NCBI GenBank assembly: GCA_001574975.1
Contig: KQ965738.1
Location: 77,133-141,132 of the forward strand
Reading direction: 5' to 3'
Length of the DNA: 64,000 nt
From: Gonapodya prolifera JEL478
Lineage: Eukaryota; Monoblepharomycota; Monoblepharidomycetes; Monoblepharidales; Gonapodyaceae
In this document: positions 12,701 to 24,414 of the stretch, piece after piece
Numbering within the stretch: position 1 is the first letter of the stretch
Layout of the letters: the number at the start of each line of letters is the position of its first letter
Notes under the pieces: generated by a model
The model's input: the letters and a program-made list of their open reading frames with translations, nothing else
What the model was told of the DNA's origin: nothing
The model's database searches: none
Position numbers and translations under genes: made by a program

Positions 12701-12859
12701 AGAGTGTCGCACCTGTCAGCCCTTTTAGTCCAAGGATTGCAGTGCCAGCCACGGTCAAACGACTTACTTCCGTTTCGCGGTTCGACACGCTAAGCAAGCC
12801 TTCCGAATGCGACGGTGAGAACTTGTTTCTTGAGAAGAGATCTCGGGTGATTGCTTCAT
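9765..12859 (-). CDS. Zn2Cys6 fungal transcription factor with middle homology region
   Basis: A nuclear DNA-binding regulator of the Gal4-like class. The start ATG at 12859 opens exon 1 (to 12768); exon 2 runs 12712-12589 and exon 3 starts at 12374. The joined N-terminus gives a complete C-x2-C-x6-C-x6-C-x2-C-x6-C cluster at residues 22-49 (KACLACRTAKRKC, then RCTHCEQRDLVC), split by the first intron. Exon 3 has a Ser/Thr/Pro linker and then the Fungal_trans-type helical domain (TFQRVHAGDNLFAFLVLHWP, CVLCLGCRYQ, FASLQALTMW, about 11750-11400). Further exons continue through 10980, 10600 and 10400-9985. The last two exons follow splicing through a poly-T tract (9875-9892) and finish with WDAMLKD... 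to a TGA at 9765-9767. An alternative upstream ATG at 13006 is in frame. The target genes are unknown. Confidence 0.86.
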
Positions 12860-13019
12860 GCGGCAGGCTCTCTCGAGGTGTCGAGGAAGGAAACAGGAAC
12901 TGAAGAAGTTGGCAATTGCACCACTTTCGGAAGGTTTGAGGGTGCCTCTGCGGCCTTTGCAATTGATCCCCTCAATCCCCCGTTGTCTTTTCTCTCGCTT
13001 CGACATTCATTTTCGGAGG
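12860..13019. promoter_or_regulatory. Short bidirectional promoter region
   Basis: Only 160 bp separate the chosen start codons of the divergent Zn2Cys6 regulator and the C5orf34-like gene, so both promoters must overlap here or within the 5' leaders. No specific factor site is claimed. Confidence 0.5.
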
Positions 13020-16000
13020 ATGCACGCATCTCGATCCTCGCGCGCCATGGACCTGCCCACCGTGCTTCCCTCTCCCCTCGCGTCACTGCCATCGCTTCTT
13101 CCTCCTGACTTGTCCCTGTTCCTGCTGAGCGACAACTCCGTATCTGCAGTTCCGTCCTCACTTCCTTCCCCATCCTCCCTCTCACACTCCTCCGCGCTGC
13201 CACCTACCTCTCTCGTTCACCTCTCTCCCTCAGCAGCCTCCGCAATCGCTCTGCAACCACTCAATCCGCTCGCCCAACTCAGGTTTTCGACGAGAAATGT
13301 CCTCTCCACGCATAGGGATGCTGTCACGCATGCTCTTGTATTTAGAAACGCCTTCGTCCCCGACGCGGCTGTGTACGTGCCGGCTTCAGGCGGGATGGTA
13401 GAGGAGGATGTACTGGCCACATGTGAACAAGTGAGTTTAGGTGGGGATACTCCACGAAAACACATCGTAAATAGGCACTGCACGTGTGATTCTGATTCAT
13501 GGAGGAACCGGAGAAGGGATGAGAAGTGCTGTGGGTCGGCACGCTCTCAAATTCGAATGTAGATGTGTGGGTTGGCTGAGGGAGACAACACTCATCTCTA
13601 TGGAATCGTGTCGCTCTTGTGGAATCTGGCTTGCCATGCAACCTGGGGTTGTGAGGCGTGTCAGACTGGGGTGGATGGATGTGCCCGTGGTATCCTCATG
13701 CACTCTCTTTGTCATCTCTTATGTCTCCCCGCTTCCCTTCCGCCTCTTTCAATTACTATCCAGACCAACATGCCCATCTCCTCTATCTCCTGGCCGCCCA
13801 CACCCGCTGCCGCCAACCCCCACATCTCCCAACTCCCCGACGGTGCCGTCCGCCTCACATCGCTCGACCGACGTGCCAGCATCACACTATACCCGCATGC
13901 TCACGTCTTCTGGGCTTCGTTTCCTGCACCCGTGCATGACCCTGACGGCTTTGTCGACGAAATCAAAGTCCGTCGTCTCGCCGCCTCTCTGAACGTCGGC
14001 GCTATGGTGGGGCCAGGTGTTAGCGTCGCGAGTGACCTGGACAGGGCCAATCAGAGCGCGAACCGTGCGAGCACGCACGCTTACGCTCCGTCCAGACGTG
14101 CTTCGGCGCCGGGAACTGCGCGTGTGTCCCCCGTTCGAAAGTCCGTGTCTTTCTCGGACGCCCTCGCGTGGGCCGACAGGGACGATGTTCGGGGGGAAAG
14201 TGGTCTGGTGGACAGGGACTACGGAGTTGTTGGCGATGAGGCCAACTACCGGCCGGACCGTATTGACAGCGCCATCTCCCTCGGCGGCGCCAAACCACCA
14301 CTGCGCACCCGCCCCGCTACCGCTCTCTCTACCACCACATCTCCAGGACAGACCTCAATGCCGACCGAGTATATTGTGGGCCGTCGCCGCTTCCGCCATG
14401 CGTACCTTCCATTCACGCAAGGTCCCTTCTCGGCACGGGATCCCCCAGAGGCGTGGGCGGCTCCCGTAATGATGTTGTTGACATATTTGGAGGGTGAGCT
14501 GAAGGGGGTATATGGTGGGCATGGTTGAGGTCATGGAATGAAGAGTCTTGTAGCAGTGTTGTGGTGAATCAAAGCGAAGGCACGGAGGTCGCTCAGTTGT
14601 CAAAGGGACTTGAACGAAGATGCGACAATGGTTTGAGCCACCTGGATCGAGCGGAACTCGAAGAGCATCGAGACAGTCCTTGCAAGTTGCCAGAGGCGAC
14701 GTGAGGATCGATAACCGGAGTTGAGGAAATGCGGAAGCATTCCGCTCGATCCAGCGCGCGGAAAAAATCTTCTGGTCCTTTTGCTTGGATGTTCTCTTGA
14801 CTTTTTCGTCTCCGCTCATTCGCCTCACATTACCCCACTGCAACAGCCGCGCTCCTACCCGACACACCGCCGTCACCCTACGCGCCGTCCCACCCCGTCG
14901 CAATTCACACCCGCATCGTCGACCCGACACACACCTCCGCGCTGTCCCATTCACTGAACGCCACTTACGTTCCCCCCACTATATCGCTCCGCCCTCCACG
15001 CGGCCTCCCCGTGTCTGCCTTCCTCAACGCCACCCATCCTCCAGCCCCGTCCCGCCCGACGCCTCCGCTGGGATTCCCCGACAGGCGCATAGCAGCCATG
15101 GCGTGCGACCGCGCCGTGTACCTGTGTGTCGCTGTTGAAGAACGGGACGAGGTCGTGGCCGTGGTGACGGGGGCGGGCGTGGTCGTCACGACGACAGAGG
15201 GGGGTCGGGTGCGTTTACTCCGGGGGCGTTTATGAGGGAAGAGGGACTTGCAAAGCCATGGCTGTCTTTTTGGTTCTGACGGTCCTAATTTCTCTACATT
15301 GTATTCTGTCAACCCCCTACAGTACGCCTCCACGACCCCTCTGGTGCTGCCTCCCGACGCCAACGTGAAGTCGCTTACGGATATGTACCGGACGCACGCG
15401 GTTCCCTCGCGGGGGTGGAACCGAGTCACGGGTGTCAGGTGGGTGCAAAATTCTTTCCCCCCTTTCCTTGTCACCAAAGTCGAGCCGGAGTCACGTGGAC
15501 CCACTTGCTCACTCCCCCTCCGCCTCTTTTTGCGACCCCTCGTTCAGCTTTCCTCTTTCCACCGTCATCTCCACTTGCCACAAAATCCTTCTCCACAACG
15601 CGTCCCACCCGGCACCCCCACGTCCGCGCATCGCGACCCCACCACCGGGCACTGGGCCGCTGTCGCCCCTGCCTCCGCTTTCCCTGCCGTCTCCGTCCAC
15701 GCCCACGCGAAGCTCGCGAGCGGGTACCCCCCCGGTGAGCATGCCGCGCCACACTGCGTTGCCTGCCATGCCGACCACGCCGCCATCCACGCCCGACAGA
15801 CGCAGGTCCCTCACGACTGCGTCAACTCCCGCACCCACCCCCACCTCCGCCTCCTCTTTGTCCTCCTGCTCCTCCTCCGCCCCCTTCATTGCGGTACCGC
15901 CCGCCCCACTGTTTGGTGCGCGGCGCTCTGACGAGCCGCCGCCAAGGACGTCGGGCAAAGCTGCGGATGTGGTCCGCGGGGTGGGAAGCTTGGTGGGAAG

Positions 16001-16073
16001 AAGCGATGTGGCCGAGGTGCTGGCGGAGCGGGTGAGGAGGAATAGAGAGGTGTTGGAGAGGATGCGGGGGTAA
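13020..16073 (+). CDS. C5orf34-like protein (DUF4520/DUF4524 type)
   Basis: I read five exons in consistent phase: 13020-13430, 13764-14493, 14847-15208, 15323-15438 and 15548-16073, giving 714 aa. Similarity to vertebrate C5orf34, as I remember it, appears in order. First is an ALVFRN-type helix after the N-terminal domain (near 13330). Next is DGAVRLTSLDRRASITL then HVFWASF (13845-13920). Then comes PFTQGPFSARDPPEAWAAPV, like the conserved Trp-containing segment before YPLSLAL (14410-14470). Last is a C-terminal domain starting FPDRRIAAMACDRAVYL (15075-15125) and ending RGWNRVTGV (15410-15430). The tail is Pro/Ser/Thr-rich and ends with a charged helix. The human protein is of similar length and poorly characterised. 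I infer, without proof, a centriole or cilium link. A second in-frame ATG is at 13047. Confidence 0.58.
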
Positions 16074-16843
16074 GGGGGCAGATGGGCATAGGGGCAGATG
16101 GGAGTGAGAGGAGTGCTAGGAGTTTTGGGAGTGATGGGAGTGAAGTGTCTGTGCTGGACCGCCAAGTGGTTCCCATAGAGTTGCGAATATATTGGTATTG
16201 CATTCGTTATGAGGGCTTTCGATTCACCTATCAATGGTGCAAATCGCGTGGCGACCAATTTGCTGATTTGTGGTACGAGAAGCTTGTTTGTGGTGGGTTT
16301 GCAGTGAAGCGCACTGGGAATTAAAACCGTGTTCATAGTTCTGGAGCTCGATTGACATGTGCGGATGTATGCTCTAAATGAGTTATGTTCTATGTGCATA
16401 GAGTTTGCCGATACATTATTGACTCGTTTTATCACACGCTCCTCACGACAAGTGCGTTTCCACGTTGGCGATTGCGACGTCATCGGCTGCGGACAGATCG
16501 GGTAAACACGCCGCCAGACAGATCCGCAAGGCACCGCACAAGGAACGCAGACGCGCAGACGAAAACGCGGCGCCGTTCGCTCCCTACGACTACTGCGGCC
16601 TTCGGACCGCGGAGTGCGCGGCGATTGGGCAGTGAATGCAAATCCACGAAAGGCGAGGGAGAAAAAGACGAAACAAGAGGTGCAGAAGCAAGAGAGAAGA
16701 CACGTCTGGAACAGAAGCGGAACCGTACGTGTTTGAGAACCGTTCTTCGCTTTCAAGGAGGGTCACTGTGCCGACAAAGGGACGCAAACCGCCAGCACCT
16801 CCTCGCATTTTTGAAAGGTCTCTCACACCAACACCCATCGACG
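16074..16843. other. Intergenic region, no gene seen
   Basis: 770 bp between the C5orf34-like stop and the first Met of the ankyrin/C2/kinase relic. Open frames here lack recognisable motifs or splice context. Confidence 0.5.
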
Positions 16844-19290
16844 ATGGACGAAGAGGACCCCAACAGAGATCTCATTAATGCGATCGAGATTGGAGACCTG
16901 GCGCTCTTTCAATCCGGAGAATGGTGCCAACCCCAATGAGGCCGCAAAACTCGTCAACTTGCGCGTCAGCGTTCTGACAAAGCAACCCAATAACTCGTGG
17001 GCACTGTCTGATGAGCCAGAGGAGGTGATTTTCCATCGACTGCGCGTGACGTCCAAGAAAAACTCGACTGTTCTGATACGTTTTCGTGATACATATATTA
17101 ATGCAATTACAATAGGATTCCAGGGCGATGGAATCGGCGCTTGCCCTTGCCATTCGCCCCAGCGTCGCGTAGATATCGTCGAAGCTTTACTCGAGGCTGG
17201 TGAGCGTTGTTGGTGGGGGGGATGGGACAGTCGAGCGTAGCGAGACCCGAGGCCCAAGCGCGAGAGCGCCGATCGAGGCTGTCCGCCAGAGGCGCATATC
17301 CGCGGAGCGGGACAGTCATCGCGGAGCGAGCGTGGTGTCCGCCAGAGGCGAATAACCACCGAAGCGAGAACGAGGGGTAAGTGCGATAGGACTGACCGAG
17401 GCATCGGCCGAAGGCGAATTATCACACGTGGAGCGTGGATCGACTTCCGAGGCCAAAGCGCGAGATAGCACTGACCGAGGTGTCCACCGGAGGCGAGTGA
17501 CCCTACGCTGAGCGTGCGCATTCATTGCGGAGAGGTCAAGTCGAGCGACAAAAGTGCTTGGCCTATCTGGGGGGCCGCTCACTGATGCCGAGCTGCATCT
17601 CCCGCGATCCCAATAAGACATACCTATTTTACCAATAGTCGCCATGTTGCTTCCCGACACGATAGGGTGCGACCCAAACCAACCTGTCGAATGGACACTC
17701 GCGAATGCCACCGACTCATGGAATACCCGCTTTTGGGACGAACGCTGACGCGCCGAATGTACAAACAGCTACCCTTCCGCACTTGCACTGGCGTTGGACT
17801 CCGACCCCGTTGGCGGCATCACTTACTACAACAAACAAGGCGCCGTCGTTGAGCTCGTCAACCCCGAAACGGACGCGGACGTGGGCATTCTGTTCAAGCT
17901 CACTCCCGATGTGGACATTGTGTGAACGCTCCTCAAGCATGGAGCGGAAATCACACCTGCGTGCGTCGAAGCTGCGCAGAATATCAAAAACAGCAAAAAC
18001 AGCGCAGGAGCGGATGTCCGACCGAGGCCCGAGTTTGTCGCCCTGTTTGAAGCACACGAATCGGGCGTAGAGTTCCCGGAACTTTCACTCGAAGGGGAGA
18101 CCCCTGATGAGCAGCTTATATCTGCCGTAGAAGCTGGGAGCATTGCTACTGTGGAAAGCGCACTCGAGGATGGCGCTGATCCCAATGCACGCAAAACACT
18201 CCAATTGACGACAATTACCTACGACAAAGTCGGAGCCATTTGGCAGCCGGGGCAACCTGTCTCTGATTCAGCACTTGGCGAATCAGCACTCAGTTTGGCC
18301 ATTCGGGCTCGCCGTGTTGATATCGCCCGCGTTTTGTTAGAGGCAGGTGAGGAATTGGTAACAAGTTGAGGATTCCGTGACCTTAGCTCACCGAAAAATC
18401 GAAATAGGTAGGTGCGGACCCCAACGAACCAATTAGTTGGACTTTCCCCCAGATTCCGGAATTTTCTGGACGCTTCAGGCCTGGGAGAAGTCTCACTGGG
18501 TGGAGAGCTCAGAACTTTTGAACTTTGGCAATGCGCTTGACGTTGCCCTCGACGTTGACAGCACGTATGGTGGTTTAGCCACCGTAAATCCTCCAGGCCC
18601 CGTTGTTGCATTTGACAATCCGACGCTTGAAACAAAGCAAGACAGTCACTTCCAAGTTGTGGATGTTGATGTTGTTAAACTTCTTCTCGAGAAAGGTGTC
18701 AGCGTTTTAGATCGAGCAATGGACCTGGCGAAAGGTATCGCAATGGGACAGAACTCCCAAGACCTTGCCATTCCGCTGATGCCGACTATTTTGAACTTGA
18801 TCGAGGCACATCTGTGGCTTCCACTTTCCGAAATAGCACCTGCAGCAGAGGAGGAAGAAGACCCAGAAGATGAGCCGTTAGACCCTGATGGCACGGGGAA
18901 ACTTGAAATTGACATAATCCGTGCACAGAAATTGCCTATAGCAGACGCGAATGGCCTTTCCGATCCATTTGTGAATTGCCGCCTGAACGGTGAAAAGCTT
19001 TTCAGCCCCCGCAGGATATACAAAAATCGTAATCCAGTGTGGAATGACTGATTTGTTGCCGATGTTGTTTCGATTCGGGACGCTGAACTCCAATTCACTG
19101 TAAAAGACGACAACAAGCATGGATCAAATAAAGTCCTCGGCAAAGTCCGCATAAAACTGGCAGGGTACTATGAGTACCCTAATCAGGCATTTGACGAGCA
19201 ACATCCGCTAGAGGAAGGGGATCGGGGTCTTAGTGGCGGATCTCTCACTGTGCGGCTCAGGTTCGTGCCTAACAGTGATCCGGGAGAGGC

Positions 19291-19325
<35 letters not shown>

Positions 19326-20700
19326 CCGACGACGAAGAAGAGGGTGATGCCGAAGAAGAGGAGGAGGAGCCGGAAGTTCCCACCAAAAACAAAAGAAGAA
19401 CCCGGCAACAAAACCTAAGCTCAGATAAAGCTCCACCTCCTGGGCCAACCAAAGTTGCAGCCGTGAAAGGATCTGGGGCTGAGTTTGTAGCTACGCCTAG
19501 CCCGTCGGCACAAGTTGCGAACCCGCCCAGGGCAGAGCCCCCAGCAACAGTCAACTTTCCTGATGCAGCGCCCAAGGTGCAGGGGCCTGAAGCGACAGCA
19601 GCCGGCGCAAAGCCTGGCCGAACAGCCCCCCTTGCGTTGATCTAGTCCGATTCAGTGTCCATCCGTGCTCCAATAGGCAGGGGCGGGTTCGCCACGGTGC
19701 TCCGCGGGAAGTGGGAGCGGACAGACGTCGCCGTTAAAATTCTTATGGTTGGTGCAGCAGGAGCGAGCGCCAATATCATGGATGATTTCCTTCATGAAGC
19801 AGAGACTTGGTTTAATTTCCGACACGAGCGTGTTCTTCTCCTTCTCGGGGTGTCAATCGACAATTTATCAATGCTATTTATGTTGTCTTCGTACTACAAA
19901 AACGGCGACGCGCTCTCCTATGTCACTAAGAACCCCGATAAGGCAAACAGGATTCAAATCGTGAGTTGTTCTTGCTCGTTCTTTTCTATTCCTGGTTGTA
20001 TTTAGTTGTGCGAACATATAAGCTCCATGACATCGCGGTGGGGATGTCGTTCCTGCATGATCTTGGCATCTTCCATACCGAGTGAGTGGGACCCCTTTCC
20101 CCCCCCCCCTCCCTCCTTTTTTTTCCTTCTGGTTTGAAATATTTCTTTCATTCTAAAGCCAAACAACGCCATTATAAATGACTCTGGGAGGGCAATGGTA
20201 TCCGACTTTGGATTCGCGAAAACTCTTGAGTCAGGCTCCGACTTGACTGGTTCTGGGGGCCAACGACCAGGGACAGCATTGTTTATGCCTCCCGAGAGGT
20301 TGCTGGACGGGGGCTCCACCAAAGCAGGTGATGTCTATGCTTTTGGGGTGTCAATCGTCCAAGTGAGGTTCTGGCTGCAATGTAAAATCCTTTTCCATGT
20401 CTTGCAACTCATTTATCCCTTGGCACATTATCGCTTGCAGATTTGGACCACCAAGCGGGCATACGACGAAACTGGTCTGCTAAACACGCCGCATGGCCTT
20501 GAGACCGTGCTCGACAAAGTTTGTAACGAAGGTCTCCGACAACGAGAATTTGGACATGTCCGAGAGCCTAAAGGTGCTGGCCAAAAAATGCTGGGACGCA
20601 GACCCGCAGAAGCGCCCTACGTTCACAGAAATTGTTGACGAACTGGAGAAGTTGCTGTGGGTACATGGTTGTGCGATTTTGATTTTAGAACATTGATAAG
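16844..20700 (+). pseudogene. Decayed ankyrin-repeat / C2 / protein kinase gene (copy 1)
   Basis: A large multi-domain gene that no longer reads through. From ATG 16844 it encodes ankyrin-like units (NGANPNEAA; VDIVEALLEAG; LLKHGAEI; ESALEDGADPNA; VDIARVLLEAG; VDVVKLLLEKG). A C2 domain follows (LEIDIIRAQKLP to NPVWND, 18900-19250), then a poly-Glu stretch. Last is a TKL-like kinase: IGRGGFATVLRGKW and VAVK (19670-19740), HEAETW, the HxD-like FHTE, KPNNAIIND, SDFGFAK, and MPPERLLDGG to DVYAFGVSIVQ, with the C-lobe ending KRPTFTEIVDELEK near 20650. Breaks visible: frameshifts near 16910 and 17160, one base missing in GGTGCGACCC (17666), TGA at 17923, a shift near 18435, TGA at 19049, TAG at 19642 just before the kinase, and shifts near 20545 and 20650. 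The second copy at 39.7 kb has AAG at the base-matched position of the TAG. An expressed gene using unseen splicing is possible but less likely. Confidence 0.75.
17215..17530 (+). repeat. GC-rich intronic quasi-repeat, copy 2
   Basis: Lies inside an intron (about 17200-17665) of the ankyrin/C2/kinase relic, about 466 bp long against the usual 50-110. At least four imperfect units recur: GTCCGCCAGAGGCGCATATC (17281), GTCCGCCAGAGGCGAATAAC (17338), GGCCGAAGGCGAATTATC (17406) and GTCCACCGGAGGCGAGTGAC (17480). They are interspersed with GACCGAGG and GGAGCG/GAAGCG phrases. The phrases match the intronic block of the MFS gene at 2195-2395, in the same orientation relative to transcription. Confidence 0.65.
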
Positions 20701-21450
20701 CTCACGACTTTTCCATCTACAAAAAGGCCGGAGGACGACTGAGGAAAAGTTGTTTTTATTCTACTTTGTCCGCCGTACTCTGCACAAAGTTGTTGTATGT
20801 CGCCCCTCTTCTCCCTTTCCTCTGTCTCAATTCTACGACAGTTGTTCAAATGAATACCGAAAGGAATAGCGACAGGAATGTAAAATGAGAAGTGAATGAT
20901 ATTTGGGCGTCGGTGGATGACGACGGATGACGTCAACGAACCTTCTAATTCTGGGTAGCTGCTGTGCCTTTCACCACTTTCTCGTTTCCATCAGCCTGAA
21001 GCTTTTCCGAGTGGAGTAGCTTCCCGATGTGACGGTACAGGCGAAGTGATATGACATGAGAACGAAAACAAAGAGCGATACACTATCAAAACGCCTCACA
21101 TCGGCATCCCCGAGCATCGTTTGCACTTTCTCGACAATGGCGGACTGACGATTGTGGTTGCGACTCCCCGGCTGGTCGATGCCATCACCCGAACCTGGCT
21201 CCCGATTCACGAACAATTCTTCTCCAGCCGCCCGTGAGCTGCTTGGCTCGTGAGGGGTCACCTTCTTGACTTCGGCCACAGTTTGCTCTGGCTGCGCACC
21301 CACTGCGGCCGCTTCTCCGATCGCTCGTGTGTTTGATGGGGGTGCGTGATGGGCAATGTGTGGTTGTCCCGCTGCGGGAAGGTGCGGAGGATGCGCGGAG
21401 CCGACGAAAGCGGCTTCTCCAGCAGCGCGAGAGGACGAAGGCTCCGGCAT
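19272..21450 (+). repeat. Segmental duplication, copy 1 (kinase 3' half plus facing small gene)
   Basis: From the poly-Glu segment after the C2 domain through the kinase and the convergent small gene, this block is collinear with about 39757-41691. Shared landmarks in order: poly-Glu tract, IGRGGFATVLRGKWERTDVA, SDFGFAKT, the intron starting GTGAGGTTCTGGCTGCAATG, KCWDADPQKRP, and the inverse small gene. The upstream edge of copy 2 sits next to a tRNA-Asn gene. Confidence 0.85.
20945..21450 (-). CDS. Small protein with repeated SRAAGE motif (copy 1)
   Basis: I do not recognise this family. Two exons, 21450-21100 and 21019-20945, give 141 aa from an ATG at 21450 to a TAG at 20945. The protein has three spaced copies of a motif like SSSRAAGEAAFVG / NTRAIGEAAAVGA / SSSRAAGEELFVN, separated by His/Pro/Gln-rich stretches. 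It ends with a short helix (AIVEKVQTMLGDAD, then LLHSEKLQADGNEKVVK). No signal peptide or membrane segment is seen after splicing; the intron read through would add a hydrophobic stretch. It lies tail-to-tail with the kinase relic, and the same arrangement is duplicated at 41.2-41.7 kb, which supports it as a real gene. Confidence 0.55.
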
Positions 21451-21944
21451 TGTTAATACGATGATTGAGGATGTTCGTGAGTGAGGGTGACCGCACTGGG
21501 CTAAATGCGAAGTCTTGTGGAAAAATCAATCTTTCCCAATCGGCGCAAAAGGTTTTTGAAGTGAGGTGCATCTCCGGTATTCTCTATTAACCGGCGATAC
21601 ATAAATGTTAAGTGATGCAAATTGGGAGAGATGAGGTTCGGAGTGGACAAAGGGAAGCCAAGATGAAAAATGAGTCACAAAACAAACAAAGCTTTAAGCT
21701 CGAGCATAGTCCCTTAAACTGACGTACGTTACGGGCGTAAAGTGCTCAGTAGAAGCGAGTGGAAGGTTTGGAGATAGTGGCCTGTGCGGCTTCCGCGCTG
21801 ACATTGATTTGGTAAACTTGACCAACCCACGACAAAACAGTGGGTACCTCTGCTCCGTCGCGCGTGCTGACAGCGCTCTCATTCCCATCAACCTCCTTCT
21901 ACTCACTCCCCACCTCATTGACACCCGCGGCTGACCTAGATCCG
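21451..21944. other. Divergent intergenic region
   Basis: About 490 bp between the small SRAAGE gene and UBE2D. No gene seen; it should hold both promoters and 5' leaders. Confidence 0.5.
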
Positions 21945-23462
<1,518 letters not shown>

Positions 23463-23631
23463 CATAGAAAGGGATAGGAGTGATGGATTGATGTAGTGTG
23501 GGAAGATATAATGTCTTACCACCGCCTCCTTTTTATGTTTGGCTGGAAGGAGCACCGCAGTTTCTTTGACCGCAGTTCACCACCATTTCATTTGATTCCA
23601 CGTATCGCGTCCGTATCCCCATTATCAGCTG

Positions 23632-24332
23632 ATGTGCAAACACGTTCTCAATGCCCAGGTATGCGCAGGGACCGCTCACCCACACCCGTGACACAACGTC
23701 GCATGCTGAACGCCGTTCGAACCACACCGTCGCTCGCTAGCGCAGGGGCCGCTGCGTGTCTCTTCAGCATGCTCTGGACAATCGCAAACTTCAATCTTCT
23801 GCTACTTCGATAGCGTTGCTGTATGTCTGACCACGTTTTCTCCCCCGCAGGTCTCCATTCGTGCACCTTGTTGTCAACGATGGTTCGACTGCGCAGAGTG
23901 TCACGCCGAAGTAGCAACTCACATGCTGCGGAAGACGACAGAGATGGTGTTTGCTTGCAAAAAGTGCAAAAAGGTGTTTCGAAAAGACATGAGGTGAGTC
24001 GAGGAAATCTAATGCAAGGCCCATGCGTCGCTCTCTGGGTTCCTCGACCGCACATGTAAAGCAACTGGTAGCGGCTGTGCATTTTACTACGTTTCTCAAC
24101 GGATGGAACTAACCGACGTTCATCTTCCACACCCAGCAACTACGATGATTCGGACGAGTACTGCCCACACTGTGACAATCATTACGTCATCGAGGCCAAA
24201 GCGCCGCAGCTGGCGATCGGTGTAGAGGGAGAAGACGAGCGGAAGGATTCACGATTGATAAAGGACGACCGGATAAAGCAGAAGAACAGGCTCGACGTTG
24301 CGGACGATCAAGCACTCAAGTTCCTCGGATAA
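23632..24332 (+). CDS. HOT13: CHY zinc-finger protein, Hot13-like
   Basis: Hot13 is a zinc-binding protein of the mitochondrial intermembrane space that helps assemble small Tim proteins in yeast. Three exons (23632-23658, 23851-23993, 24137-24332) give 121 aa. A tiny first exon encodes MCKHVLNAQ, the family's usual start. It is followed by VSIRAPCCQRWFDCAECHAE, FACKKCKKVFRKDM and DEYCPHCDNHYVIEAKAP, which supply the paired CxxC and His ligands of the CHY finger. The C-terminal tail is charged (DERKDSRLIKDDRIKQKNR). Assignment rests on the high motif density; mitochondrial location is from the family, not from a visible presequence. Confidence 0.86.
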
Positions 24333-24414
24333 CGAATATTCATTACTTTATGCAACTATTAGCGATACATTTCATTTGCATTGTCATTGAGAAAGGTTTG
24401 AATCTTTGCTGTCT

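Noticed and set aside
15509-16756. Long minus-strand open frame of about 415 codons
   Set aside because: It lies antisense to the last exon of the C5orf34-like gene and the following intergenic region. It is GC-biased low-complexity sequence with no domain and no splice context.
17923-19051. In-frame TGA codons read as selenocysteine or tryptophan
   Set aside because: The positions are in an ankyrin helix and a C2 loop, the same gene also has a TAG and several frameshifts, and neighbouring genes use TGA as a normal stop. Decay explains it better.
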